A program made the position numbers and the translations under genes. Below are positions 1 through 11,317 of a stretch of DNA of 64,000 nucleotides, piece after piece. Within the stretch, counting starts at the first letter, position 1. Every line of letters starts with the position of its first letter. The stretch is from Cyathus striatus (taxonomy: Eukaryota; Basidiomycota; Agaricomycetes; Agaricales; Nidulariaceae). The stretch covers positions 1,984,001 to 2,048,000 of the forward strand of contig JAOVFP010000014.1 in the NCBI GenBank assembly GCA_025738555.1, written 5' to 3'. The notes beneath the pieces were generated by a model, which was given only the letters and a program-made list of their open reading frames with translations, was not told where the DNA came from and ran no database searches.

Positions 1-332
1 TTGGAAATGTGGCGATGGTGAGTAGAAAAGATAGGATGTTGAGATCCTGATGTTGAGATCTCTAGTTTGTGAGCGAGTTCTGCTGTCCCTAACTTCGCGT
101 GTCAATATCCGAACACTTGTGTTGCCGATTAGCGTGATATCTCGTCCAGCATTGAGGGGGATCTGGTCTGATTTCGAGAGCGTCGGGGGCATTGTGCAGA
201 TGGAGGTGAATGGGAGCTGGCGACATGTACGCGTTCGAGCTTCAATTTCGTTGTAGATCACGTGAGTCTGACACATCTGCAGAACTCGTTAATATGTTGA
301 TTCCATCATGCAGGCGGAAGGCCTGCTCTACA
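1..332 (-). mobile_element. Candidate LTR fragment cut by the window edge
   Basis: Read on the minus strand from 332, the sequence begins with TG and the hairpin-like start TGTAGAGCAGGC..GCCTGCA, the same start seen in the solo LTRs at 3442 and 56123. The other end was not found and may lie outside the window. Short open frames inside look like chance. The call rests on the shared terminus only. Confidence 0.35.
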
Positions 333-373
333 CTATCTACAATAATTATGGATGCTTTCACAGAGATGTATAT

Positions 374-396
374 CAACCAACCAACCAACCAACCAA
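374..396 (+). repeat. (CCAA)n microsatellite upstream of a membrane-protein gene fragment
   Basis: Five to six CCAA units lie about 175 bp before the ATG at 571. The same motif in reverse orientation lies at a similar distance upstream of the minus-strand copies starting at 20604 and 61624, with differing unit numbers. Confidence 0.8.
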
Positions 397-570
397 ATCA
401 ACAACCATTTCTTTCAAAAATATCGGTCCAATTATACACTGTGTCCCAGAACAACCTTGTATCACCCCCTTGATCTGATACTTAATTTACATGAGTGTTC
501 TGATCTCTATAAAACGAGGCATACCCCTCTTTTGGTTCTTCTCTGAAAACATTAAAGCTGCCCCCAAACT

Positions 571-690
571 ATGGGTCAAATTTCTGAGGAAAAAGTATTC
601 CTTATATCTGCTTACCTTGAGGTAAGTCCAGCCCTCATAAGATTCACAAGAGTTAAACATTAACTCTTCAACTTTAGGGGCTGGTATATG
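571..690 (+). pseudogene. 5' fragment of multi-pass membrane protein gene (copy A)
   Basis: ATG at 571 opens a 51 nt exon (571-621), followed by a GTAAGT..TTTAG intron and a 13 nt micro-exon (678-690) that ends before another GTAAGT. This matches the first two exons of copies B (3726), C (20604), D (32314), E (55457) and F (61624). The sequence after about 740 no longer matches those genes, so only the 5' end and its promoter remain. The encoded start resembles copies B and D. It cannot make a functional protein. Confidence 0.75.
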
Positions 691-1129
691 GTAAGTCGCT
701 TCAATACAGACTGGTGGGGTTATAAGATTCGAAAGCAGTGGGATGCACGAGGTGAGACTCTGAGAGCAGCAGGTGAAGGCGATGTTCTAGGGAAATGACC
801 TCGTATTCATCACGGTCCACGAGACCATCTTATCCCCCACGTTTACGAGTCGTCTCATCAAGAACCTCGCTAGCGCGGACTCCTACGTTCCCCTGATTCC
901 GCTCATCTTCCCCTCAACCCCCCCCCACACACACAGTCACGTCACATTATGATTGAGGTCTGTCGTAGGTCGGATAATGTCTTCGAGTAGATGATGCACC
1001 AGCACGTATCGAGGTGAAAAGGCGGGATCATTGGCGAACGTAAGAGAGCGTCAGGCAACGGATTTTGCACGGGCTATAGCTTCAACTCTGCCTTAACCCA
1101 CGCATTCTCCCCCGCACTGACATCCTCCA
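691..1129. other. Intergenic stretch, nothing recognised
   Basis: Contains the start of the intron that followed copy A, then unique-looking sequence with a short CA/C run near 920-940. No gene, inverted repeat or repeat partner was seen. Confidence 0.5.
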
Positions 1130-2260
1130 ATGCTGGAATCGATACCATCGACTGCAAAGCCCCAACACGGGCGAACTACCCGTTCACTTCTTCTGTTTAA
1201 CCATCAAACGAGCTACAGTGGCCATTGTTTCCCGGGAGAGAAGACTCTCCGAGTTCGAGTAACGAGCAATATGCTGAGAAACCAGCTCTTCTTGAGATGC
1301 TGTATTATGTGTAGTAGCGAGACACGGTTGAGGGGAGAGGTCGTCGAGCACCATAGTCTCGATACCAGTTGGTTACAATGGCTGTTGCGATACCAGCGCG
1401 TAACGACCGAGAAAGGTCGCGGATACCGGTTGGTAGGGTTGTGGGAAACCACACCTTCTCGAGACGCAGGACGTCGTGCAGCAGCGAGATGAAGTTGAGT
1501 AGAGGTCGTCGAGTACCATTGCAATAGCCGCCATACACGAGAGCATGAGGAGAGGGGAAGAGAGCGGGTGGCAGAGATGAGAGATAACCCCATCTTCTGG
1601 AGCAGTAACATGTGGTTGAGGGATGAGTCGTCGAGTAACATTGCAATAACCGACGATACGCGAGCAGGTGAGCGAAGGGGGGAAGGAAAGTCGGCGAGAT
1701 GATGGACGTTATAACGCAGAGCGACAGCTGCTAGGAGAGGAACGACATTCGTATCATTTATCAAGCCTTACTTCGTCTTCATGGCCTTGTTCCCCGCGCC
1801 ATCCCTGTCCCGATGTCCACTTCCAACGTCACCTACTCCTCATCAAGATTCTCCTTGGCACAATAACAACGCTGGGCTCTGGTGTGGGTGGGGAAGCAAC
1901 TTCGAATAACGTTTGACTGAGGACGAGACACAAGAGGTAGATGTTGGTGGCGGGTAGTGGATTAGTACTAAGAGATAGAAGCCCCAGCAGGGGTAGGAAA
2001 TAGCATCTCTATTAGTATTATACTATAAGTTGATGTAACTGCTAGGAGGTGAAGGGCACGTACCGTCACACCGCCTGTCCTAGTTTCGTGGAAGCGCAGT
2101 CTGTGACGAGACTCTTGGGACGATGTACAAGAACATTCCAAGGCCACGCTGTAGGCGTCCGTGTGGTGCCAAGGTACGTTTACGACGCGCAAGTTGTACT
2201 CAATAACAGTGGCTGAGGGTATGAGATGGGTGACGGGCTAGTAATCGACATTGACACTGC
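1130..2260 (-). repeat. Dispersed repeat R, inverted copy
   Basis: Read on the minus strand this matches parts of the R family seen at 46828-47584, 52557-53240 and 57892-60475, including the section beginning CGTAAACGTACCTTGGCACC and the section near CCTCTCCTAGCAGCTGTC. Between about 1300 and 1660 there is an internal, decayed tandem repetition around TACTCGACGAC. A 183-codon minus-strand frame (1213-1764) runs through the repetition, but I do not regard it as a gene. Confidence 0.6.
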
Positions 2261-3441
2261 ATCTTGGCTGAGACGATAAACGACCCCACTGACCAAGATT
2301 GGGAATGTTTACCATATAAACGCGCTCTATGCCCACATGAGCTCTATAACCCATCGTTCCCGACCGCCCACTCAGCTGGGAGCAAAGCACCTGATGTTCA
2401 TCAGGCATGAGAATAAGCTGTGGAAAGATGTCGATGAAGATAGCTTACGTTGATGGAGATAGATGCGATAGAGTGAGATGTCGTCGATAAACAATGTTAG
2501 AATATGTTCGTCTTTGGAGGATAGCCAGGAGTAGGAGACTGCGACGACGCAGACCACGAACAGAGCTATAGGACAGTGGCAGTTGGCATGGCAAACGAAC
2601 AGAGCGACGAAAAGCGATGAGCGTGAGAAACAGGAACGGAAATTCCCACTACCTTTGACCACCAAGTTCATGCTAGCTATAGTCGGCACTTTGATCAAAC
2701 ACATTCACTTCATTGACACGACCAGGATCCGGCAGATGAATGTTACTTTGCATATCGATATAGATTTAAATTTTACTAGTGTATAGCTGAGTTATACGGC
2801 CATCAATGGCGACCCCCACAGCCAAACCACCGGAATTTAGTGGCCCCACTGGTTTCCATTGTGCTTGCTTGCTTGCCTACGGCTAGAGCTGTTATCAATT
2901 TTTGGGATGGCTTGGTCAACCGCACCTTCAGACTGGTGCGGATCGTGCTGCCGGTGGAACTCAGCTACATGCTACCGAAATTGCAAGTCTATATCGACAT
3001 GCAAAGGGCTGTAATAGCGCTGATTCAGCGATTCATTTGTGAAGTTAAACGTATGTCATGTGCGCGATCTTATGCAATTACCACTACTACATCACAGATC
3101 ATAACTTGCTGTAAGGTGAATCACGACTCACGTACCCACCACCATTTTCATCTTAGGATTATCGACGATGTAGCTTTTGTTCCTAACGTATTCAGTGACT
3201 GATAGATTATTTGAGACATCTATTCTGTGCAGTGTCAGCCAACGTGCCACAATCTAATTCGAGTTCAATCTTTGATAAGACTTGAGCGCAGAGCGCTAAG
3301 TGGAGTGTGGAGGCTCTACTCACCGATCTGTAGAATGAACCACGGCCACTTGCACAGGGATGTATGTCAACGAACCGGCGAGTCATGAAATGCGTGCAAT
3401 TGATGGGTGTCCTGATCCCTATAATACGAGGCATAAACCCA
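2261..3441. other. Intergenic stretch with a short dispersed repeat and copy B promoter
   Basis: A segment of about 65 bp at 2747-2811 (TTTGCATATCGATATAGA onward) recurs at 5752-5815. From about 3340 the sequence resembles the 5' flank of the other membrane-protein copies, including the CCTATAATACGAGGCATA block just before the solo LTR. No gene was recognised. Confidence 0.5.
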
Positions 3442-3683
3442 TGTAGAGCAGGCATTCTGCCTGTACCGTAAAATCGGCCTCGTGTCGGTTTTTAATAGTT
3501 CACTCGTTTACATGTTTCTGTACCTATTTAAGTACAGTACTCGACGTTCTTTGAATACAGGTTACTCTTCCCCCCTTCTTCATTTCTCAATGTACCTCAC
3601 TAGGACCTGAGGATAGACAGATGCGCTATCCGCTCGCAATTTCTTTGTCAAGAAATTCCTTCAACCCGAAATCTTCTTCCACA
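3442..3683 (+). mobile_element. Solo LTR in the promoter of copy B
   Basis: Starts TGTAGAGCAGG and ends TTCCACA (TG..CA), 242 bp, flanked by the 4 bp direct repeat CCCA (3438-3441 and 3684-3687). The flanks rejoin the promoter sequence seen without the insertion at 510-570. The first ~25 bp can form a hairpin (GCAGGC..GCCTG) and are shared with the LTR at 56123. No internal retrotransposon genes remain, so it is read as a solo LTR left by recombination. Orientation is arbitrary. Confidence 0.65.
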
Positions 3684-3725
3684 CCCATCACACTTACGAA
3701 ATCCTGTTAAAGCTACCCCCTAACT

Positions 3726-5023
3726 ATGCCACAAGTTTCTCTCGAAAAAGCACTTCTTGTATCTGCATACCTTGAGGTAAGTCCAGCCCTCATGAAGCTC
3801 ACAAGAGTTTACATTAACTCTTCGAATTTAGGGACTGGTATATGGTAAGTATTCAATACAGGCTAGTGGGATTATAATATTCTAAGGCCCACATTAACCC
3901 GAGACGCAGGTCTCTTCCTATGCATCTTTGCAGTGACACTGTACTTATACCCCAATCCCGCTTATAACAATGGAAGACGGGACAATCAAATATCGGTAAT
4001 TGGATTTCTTTATCTAAGTGAAAGCGATTTAGTGACGAATATTTTGAAGGTCATGATAAGCATTTCCGCTATTATGTTTTTTATCGCTACATTTCACCTT
4101 GCTATTGATTATTACCGCCTTCTCCAAGGATTCGTTGATAAACGTCTCCATCCATCTGGACCAATTGCATTTCTTACCGATCTCAAGGCTTGGCACTTTA
4201 TTCTTAAATACCTTCTTTTTGGAACTCAACAAACTCTTGGTAGTGCTGCGGCGATGAGTTTCCAGCTTACATGTCTCTGTAGTGATGTTTTGAACAAACT
4301 GTTAGATATATCGTACATTGATACTATGGAGCTACAACTGGAAAATCATTGTTTTGCCTATTCTATTACTTATCATTAATATAAGTATGCTTTACCCGCC
4401 AGTTGATTATGATCTAGAAATCTCATGCTCATTTGTGTGTAGTTGCTGGCTCCCTTATTTGTGCTGCATATGTGGCCCAAGATTCAATATTCAGTGATAC
4501 TGTATTTGAGAGGTTGATCTGGACTTACAACTCAGTTGCCTTTTCTTTGAGTGTTATCACTGTTGGACTTATGAGCTACCGAATCTGGAGTACAAACAGA
4601 AATATGGCCAATTATCGTGTTGGCGAAGGTCGGCTACTATCCATTATGTGGATTCTGATAGAGTCTGCAGCTCTACAGATAGTAACGGAATTTTTAATTA
4701 TGGCTTTATGCTTCTCATCTGAAAGCTCTTCATACGTTGTACTACTTGATTGGATCACACCGATAGTTGTAAGTGTTCAGTTTACGGCATGAATCTTCGT
4801 GGATTTTAAACACTCAATTTGGATGTAGGGTATAACATTCAACTCGATCACTGTCCGCGTAAAACTCCAGTCACTCAAGGAGGTAGGAATGCAGACACAT
4901 GATGCAAATATCCCAGTTCAAACTATCGGAAGTATGTCTCTGCGTAGCATTAAAATACATGTTATGAAAGAAATTGAGGACGACGTAGAAGAATCTAAAA
5001 AGACACCGGAATGTTCCGTATAA
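3726..5023 (+). pseudogene. Multi-pass membrane protein gene, damaged copy B
   Basis: Six-exon layout shared with copy C: ATG exon 3726-3776, a 13 nt micro-exon 3832-3844, a long exon from 3910 with hydrophobic segments (around VMISISAIMFFIATFH), then exons carrying LILWSYNWKIIVLPILLLI and ALSVITVGLMSYRIW-like helices, ending at TAA 5021-5023. The pattern of about seven hydrophobic segments is that of a large mushroom family of unknown function (DUF6533/6534-like in general style). Damage: the donor after GSAAA reads ATGAGT instead of GTGAGT, and the next exon has in-frame stops in the frame that restores the helix. A solo LTR sits in its promoter. Its 3' end is longer than that of copy C. 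Confidence 0.65.
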
Positions 5024-5999
5024 TGACAAAGAGATGGTTTCTTGAAGGTAAGCTTTCGGAAGCGAGTATAACTCATCTTCATTTTCACAATGTAATTGTT
5101 TATTAGATTTTAGCCTATAATTATCATAACATACGATGACGAACATATGCTTGATCTATGTGCCGAAATCATTCATTACTGGATGTCATATATAAGGCTC
5201 AGTAAAAACGAGTAGTTAAGCAAAGTCAAGCTAGCCAAGCGTAGTCTTCGATATGTAAGGTACTAGTCGAAGATCCATCATCTCACGGTCAGCTACTTGT
5301 CCAAGGTCAGAAAATAGTTTTAAAACGGTAACATATTAGTCAACACAACTCGTTTCGGTGCTCGGTCCCTAGTTCTACTTATATTGACACATGGCCTTAA
5401 TCGATATTGCTTTAAATCGCTGATCTAAGCTGATACAATACGTACTAGATATGTAGTCTCTCAATCAATTACTATTGGACATGCATGAATCTACTTAAGG
5501 CTGTAATATTAATGTTTGTGTTCACGAATCACTATGTTCCCTATACCCTGCGCGCTGCACATCCCCAGCGATTTATGATGCAGGAATTACTTAAAAAAAG
5601 ATGTAGCATTATGATGTGTTTAGTTCAAAAGACAGCGAGCCGGATCGAATTTCAGCCAGTCATGAGATAACATCAAATAGCATAGATTGATGATTTGAAA
5701 CAGAGATAAATATACACTTAGTCAACACTTAGTATTAAATATTACAGCGCTTTGCATATCGATATAGACTTGAAATTTTATTAGTATACATCGGAGTTAT
5801 ACAGCCCATCATTGCTGGATCCATTTACAATTTCTCCTACGAAGCTCAAGCTACTAATGCTATGTAATTATACCAATAGGTGGCGGGATTCTCAACCCCT
5901 CAGTGCTCATCGTCTCCAATGACTAAGGGACATCCTTGCTGTATATTGCTTGAGACCGCCACAGATAATTGAGAACTGGCGCGTCGAGCATCATACGAC
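5024..5999. other. Intergenic stretch
   Basis: AT-rich sequence downstream of copy B. It holds the second copy (5752-5815) of the short repeat at 2747-2811. No gene, RNA or inverted repeat was recognised. Confidence 0.5.
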
Positions 6000-6353
6000 A
6001 TGGCATTACTTCTTAGGTGCATTTTGGAGCCTGATCCTGATCTTAGACCCGATATTTCGACAATTCGGCATAAGCTAATGAATATGAAGTACATTTATCG
6101 CCAGAAAGATCTCACACCAAGTTCCCCACAGCACCTGCAATCTGTACTTTCGAAATTGGAAGATGATTTAGAAGGAAACGGCGATCTCGTTTTTGTTAAT
6201 CCTCTCATTGCCAAAAAGACGGTTCCTGCTGCAAAGAATGATACTGAAGTTGTTTATCCGGACGGCTCTTTATCACTCTCTACGCCACCTTTGTTAAATT
6301 CTCGGATGGAACAAGGAACTCGAAGGAACTCGGGAAGGAGCAAAGAGTCTTAG
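6000..6353 (+). pseudogene. Protein-kinase-like C-terminal fragment
   Basis: A 117-codon open frame begins MALLLRCILEPDPDLRPDI, which resembles the end of the C-lobe of eukaryotic protein kinases (a CLxPDPxxRPxI-type segment), followed by a hydrophilic tail. No ATP-binding loop or HRD/DFG motif lies upstream in any frame I could follow. The fragment is too short to be a kinase. It may be a captured or truncated gene end. Alternative: a chance match of a low-complexity segment. Confidence 0.3.
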
Positions 6354-6676
6354 TCGGTTCGCGAGGCATTAAGCTTCAGGACATGTACCCAGTCCTTATA
6401 CCATAGTACGTGGCTAGTTTATGCACTCGTAGGTAGCACTGTCAATGGAAAAAATTGTTCTGTAACTGAAGTCATCGTCTACTGTATTCAGTAAGTCTGC
6501 CGTGTAAAATATACCCGCTCTACATCGTTCAGATAAATATCTAGGATCAGGCGACCTTCAAGTTTTAAATGGGCGATATTAGACCGTTAATACCTCAGGG
6601 TCTCATGTAAAAGTTGTTGGGAATCGATGATGACGACCTACATATAAACTTACGACAGGACCACAGGTAAGATAAA

Positions 6677-7635
6677 ATACACGTGGTCGCCAAAAGTGAT
6701 GGCAATCATGCATTTTTCCCACCAAAAATCGAGCCGTTCTCGCATTAATTAGAATGTAGCACATTAAGCCCTGTGCGGACCACCTTGAAATGTTGTATAT
6801 ATACTCTCCAGGCTGTATACTACTGAAACGTAACTTTATAACATGATAGACTTATTTAGTGGCGTAGTATACACATTCTGGTTCAACATCTATATTTGCA
6901 TCATACAATATACAAACTGGCCTACAAAAGCTGTTATTGATGGTATTTCTACATGATATCTTGAACATATCATGTAATATATATGGAGTATAAGCTATTA
7001 AAATATTAAAAGATACAGGTATTTGTATACTGAGATATAATAATATTTATGTGAACCTTCTTATTTGTCAGACCTGAGTGAATTAGAAATTGTATGTTTA
7101 ATCGCTATATAGACTGATGTAGCACTGCAGAAATTCATGAATATATGTAGAATTTATGCTTCAAAATAGTACCATGCAAACAGTATGATATTTACTCAGA
7201 TAGAGGAAGATATTTACTAGTAGGAGATGAAACACATATATCAATTATGTGTGATCAAACTTATCACTCTCGTTTTCAGTGCAATAATGAAGTAATTGTT
7301 AAATCACCTGGATATTATATTAGTTGGTACACAAGTTATATCTCAGAGAAATTTTGAACAATTCCATAGCTCTCAAAGTGCTCTGTTGGTCAATGAATCA
7401 TTTCAATTAAGAAAATGCAGCTTTGTAGAAAAATAGCTTATACAATGCCACCAAGATAGTAAATTCAGCCTTAACTTTTCATGCACATAGTTCACACCAT
7501 TTAAAATATATAAACAAATTCCTGAGGTATTCCATGCTGTGTGTAATGTGCTACAACCCGGACGATGCAAGAAACCATTCTAGTTATGTGTGGGAATTGT
7601 TGTTGATTGCCATCATTTTTCGCGACCACGTGCAT
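6677..7635. mobile_element. Non-autonomous inverted-repeat element (MITE-like)
   Basis: The ends are inverted copies, ATACACGTGGTCGCCAAAAG at the left and the mirror of ATGCACGTGGTCGCGAAAAA at the right, about 35 bp with a few mismatches. The repeat continues through TGATGGCAATCA. The 959 bp interior is very AT-rich with no coding frame. Each terminus contains the palindrome CACGTG. A clear target duplication was not found. Confidence 0.6.
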
Positions 7636-7982
7636 TAGATATGGACAGAGTCACCAGCTAAGTAGTTACTAAATTATCATCGACATTGCCTTGCATACCA
7701 GTGATAATTAGTGACTGGTTGACCCCTGGTCGAACGTCTATTTAGTATTTGACACCAATTTGGGCCTTGGCACGCGCACGTCTAAAGACTATAGTGCGTT
7801 TATCACAAGTTTCCCACGCCCTGCAGTCGACGCTTTGACCACGTCGCGTCTCGGCCCCTCAAGGCCTCACGTTGATTGATCCTCACAACCTGTCGGTCAC
7901 CACTTCCTACACCACTACCTTCGTCCTCCTACTTCTCTTCCCCTGCTTAATTTATTCTGACCCTCACATACACACTTTCCCG
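7636..7982. other. Region upstream of the gene at 7983
   Basis: Mixed sequence ending in a pyrimidine-rich stretch (7890-7950) that may serve as the promoter of the gene starting at 7983. Nothing else was recognised. Confidence 0.4.
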
Positions 7983-8669
7983 ATGCCCACACAACACTGT
8001 ACATGCTGGTACCACTGCAAAGGCGGCAAAGACGTTTCACGACGTACATTCCGTCAGCACACACGATGGCGCGCACCACCCGAACTGCTCACCAAATTGA
8101 AAGAAGAAAAGGCGGCGTTTGAGGCGGGTACGTATGGATGTCCGCTAGGGAAGGTAGGAAGGCGTGTTGGGGAGAGGTATATGCGGTTTAGGGACGATAA
8201 GGAGAGGGAGAGGAAGGAGAAGGAGGAGAGGAGGGCTAAAGCGAGAGAGAGGAATAGGGTGAGTAGTAAAGAGTGGAAAAGGAAGAAGAGGAGGGAAATG
8301 AGGGAGATGGAGAGAGAAAAAGAGAATGATAGGAAGACGGAGATGAATGTAAGTTATGTTTGTCTTTTCGCTGGAAGACTTACTTGTTTTCTTATCTCGA
8401 TTTAGATACCATCTTCCTCCCCCTCAACTCCCCTTCCTACTGAAATATCATCATCTCCATCAGCTCTCCTTCCACCTCCTATCACTGATATACCCAAGGT
8501 TAACACTATCCTCGCAACAGCATCAATTGTTAGCACCCGACTTCTTCACCCCATCCCAGTCACCGCTCAGGTGGAACACTATGTACCCGCATGGGTGGCA
8601 CAAGAAGCTCGTTGGCGATGTTTAGGCTGTTCCTCAAGTGATTGTTACCCTCATTGCTATGCGTTCTAG
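7983..8669 (+). CDS. Small two-exon gene with Cys/His N-terminus, transposase-like fragment
   Basis: ATG 7983 opens an exon to 8348 (122 codons). A 57 nt intron 8349-8405 (GTAAGT..TTTAG) joins in phase 0 to a second exon that ends at TAG 8667-8669, giving 209 residues. The N-terminus has HCTCWYHCKGG followed by a His/Arg-rich segment, similar in style to the C-x-C-x3-C starts of several basidiomycete CACTA/KDZ-type transposases. Residues of about 40-120 are extremely rich in Lys, Arg and Glu and probably helical. Exon 2 is Ser/Pro-rich and ends with LGCSSSDCYPHCYAF. No catalytic domain follows, so it is either an N-terminal transposase remnant or an unrecognised short gene. Confidence 0.45.
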
Positions 8670-9313
8670 ATCTGCTCGACGGGATTCTATGTTGCTCGAG
8701 ATAATTTCCGCGTTTTACTTATAGTTACAGATAACCGAAGATATTTTGGTAGCTCTAGCTTCTCTAAAGTCTGGTAGTCGAATTATCTCAGTGGTAGAAT
8801 GTTGCTAGGTGAAATGTTTGGGACTCGTATGGTGAAATAAATCAGCAACTTTAGCTTGTACGTCTACGACTTATTGATTCATAGTGATCGTCTAAGAAGA
8901 ACATTACACCATACGTAGTTCAAGTTGCCAAGGTGATTCAATTATCTACTTACTTCTATCTGGCGCTTCGGCGGGTTCCTGAACGGGTTCCCAGCAGATG
9001 TCCGACGAATACAAATTTGAATGAATACAATTCTTCCGCGAATAAGCAAAGCTTAGCTCGAAGCCTCAATTCCACGATGATTATTGCATTGCGTTGTAGC
9101 TCTCAAACACGAGATCGTTGAGCGTTACGTCCTCATTGCGAACAATAATCTTCCAATATCAGAAGATAATTAGTCAGTCAGTCGCGTTGAAGAACTAATA
9201 TAGACTGTCTCCTATTGAAACGAAACATGGAACAAAGGTCAGGGTCTAATATCGTTATCACCCATTCAATAAACAAACACAGGCTAAACGTAAGCATTAA
9301 GCTAGGTTTTGCT
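8670..9313. other. Intergenic stretch
   Basis: No gene, RNA or repeat recognised. A segment near 8785-8800 (ATCTCAGTGGTAGAAT) recalls a tRNA D-arm, but no tRNA can be folded around it. Confidence 0.5.
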
Positions 9314-9473
9314 TAGTGTTGCTCCAAGGTGAGATGTCTTCAAGGTCAAGGTGCCTTGAGGCGCTCAGAAAGGAAATTGTGGCACCTCAAGGTACCTTGG
9401 AAACGCAGAGATCAAGCTGGGCCTTGAGGTCAAGAACTAAACATCAACAATTTCCGTTCCATCATTCAGTCAC

Positions 9474-9740
9474 CTGACAGATGCCAATGCGTTCAGAATC
9501 AAACGCGTCGAGATTCGAGACACGACTTTTCTATGTACTTGCTCTCCTCCTAGTTCTCTGCTTGTGTTACGTGGCTCCCGCTGACTTCAACTTAAACTGT
9601 GCCACTTCGTTATTCTTCCACCATGCTGCTAACCTGACAGATGCCAATGCATTCAATAGAATTAAATGTCTCTTATCTATTGGCTCTCTACTTATCTCAC
9701 TGCTTGTCATGGCTCCCACTTGCTTAAATAATTCCTCTTC
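9474..9740 (+). repeat. Diverged tandem duplication inside the hAT element
   Basis: The block starting ACCTGACAGATGCCAATGC at about 9472 recurs at about 9634, and both copies continue with similar CTC-rich sequence to GTGGCTCCC / ATGGCTCCC. Period about 162 bp. It lies before the transposase remnant. Confidence 0.6.
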
Positions 9741-9768
9741 GCTATGTCACTAGGTTATCAATCCAACA

Positions 9769-10632
9769 ATGAAGCTACAATGGGCAGTGGGTGCTTTGAC
9801 TGAAGAAGAGAAGTTGGAAGCCATGCGAGCACTACACTGTGATCTGGTAAGTCATTTATGGCGTGTAAATTATGTTAAAGCAACATTGCCACTGCAGATC
9901 TTAAGACATCGGCGAGCTATGCATACCGCAAGCATGAAGACGCCAGCAGTTGTAGGGCGGCGTAAAATTAACATACCATCTTGTGCGGCACAGGCGCAAA
10001 CGAGTGGTCATGCAAGACTGAACGCGCTTGCGAGGAGTCTATCTTCAGGTGGTTTAAAACTGAACAGCTCGCTTCCTCAACCTGTAGAAGATGTTTCTTC
10101 TGTTAAAATGACCGAAACACATCTGATGGCTCAAGATACTGCTGCTGTCGAAGACGAAGAAAATTTAAATCGGTGGATAGCTGCAGGGATTATTACAGAT
10201 CCAAAAGAAATCGAGGAGCTAGATCTTGTTATATTTTGGCAGGTAATTGATCTACTCAACATTTTCTCTTCGATTCAATACTAATAATTTCCAATGGCTT
10301 AGAGTCGAAACTTTGAGTTTCCTTTACTCTATCATATCGCACTTGACATTCTTCCTGCTCAAGCTTCTGCAGTACCATGTGAACATGTATTTTCATCCAG
10401 CAAAGAAACTGACAGCCACTGTCGATCACGGTTAGACTCAGATATGATGGAGAAGCTTCAAATTCTCAAGTACTCCATTCGTTCTAATCGCCTCAATTTC
10501 ACTGAAGGTCTCTTGGCGACTGAAGAGGAATGTGCCATAGTTATTGCCATCGACTCATCAGTTATAGAGGAAATGATAATGGCGGGGGAAATTGATGAGT
10601 TGGAATCTTTAATTGATTTATCACAGGAGTAA
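9769..10632 (+). CDS. hAT transposase C-terminal dimerisation domain (remnant or domesticated)
   Basis: Three exons: 9769-9846, 9898-10242 and 10303-10632, with introns of 51 nt (GTAAGT..CTGCAG) and 60 nt (GTAATT..CTTAG, with a CTAAT branch-like site). Both junctions are phase 0, giving a 250-residue product. Exon 3 carries FEFPLLYHIALDILPAQ and VFSSSKETD..SRL, the signature of the hAT-family dimerisation domain, ending in an acidic tail. The RNase-H catalytic portion of a normal 600-800-residue hAT transposase is absent. The frame is free of stops although the element cannot transpose alone. The start at 9769 is the first plausible ATG. It could be a deletion derivative, or a short protein retained for DNA-end binding. 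Confidence 0.65.
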
Positions 10633-10818
10633 TTTAGTAGTAATAGTAAGACTACAAACAGTGTAAATGTACGCTAGTTACACCTAATCTCACATGACAC
10701 TACATTCTGTTAGTCAGACGACGTTGGTTTCCAAGGTACCTTGGTAATACCTCAAGCTACCTTGAGGTGAAATAGCCGAGACCTTGGAACGGCCTCACCT
10801 CACCTTGGAGCAACACTA

Positions 10819-11317
10819 GAACTTTTGCTGTCTAACCGTCCAATTATCATTCATTTGACCTTAAAGTATAATAATTAAGTATGGTATTTAAATGTAGTAG
10901 TGCCCACTGGCCGGGTCTCGCATCCCATAAAATGAATGCCTAGAACATTGTCAGTGTCGCTTCTAGCGCTGCCACATCTACCTTCGTGACCACCATCGTT
11001 GGACTGTCGTTGATCATCATGCCCCCACTATTCCCTTCGTCCAGCATGCTTCCAACTGAACGTTTCATTAAGAAACGGGGCTCACAGCTGATATCGTCTA
11101 TGTTCAATAATGTGTATGTCGTACTTTGCCGTTTGGATGGTCTAACTTAAGTATGATGAACTCACGACTCATTAGCTTCTATGGTATTGCTATGGTGCGT
11201 ATTCACTCAACTACCACTAAAACTTCATGATAACTTACAGCCGTCATTTGTAGTGCATGGTTTTTCAGTATTTTCGTGATCATGCACATCACGACAATCT
11301 AAATATAAAGCTAGTAG
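10819..11317. other. Spacer between two hAT-family elements
   Basis: About 500 bp without a recognised gene. The sequence around 10910-11040 has short GC-richer blocks. Nothing else was identified. Confidence 0.5.

Larger units (their letters stand above)
9314..10818 (+). mobile_element. hAT-type DNA transposon, internally shortened
   Basis: Ends are inverted: TAGTGTTGCTCCAAGGTGAG at 9314 and its mirror ending at 10818. Inside each end are palindromic CAAGGTACCTTG motifs. The sequences outside share TTTTGCT (9307-9313 and 10823-10829), a likely decayed 8 bp target duplication displaced by a few bases. It encodes only a hAT C-terminal dimerisation region (9769-10632), so the catalytic core is missing. 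Confidence 0.75.

Noticed and set aside
1213..1764. 183-codon minus-strand frame as a gene
   Set aside because: It lies in the R repeat over a decayed tandem repetition, has no recognisable domain, and the plus strand is equally open.
8785..8850. tRNA-like D-arm sequence
   Set aside because: No acceptor stem, anticodon arm or box B could be placed around it.
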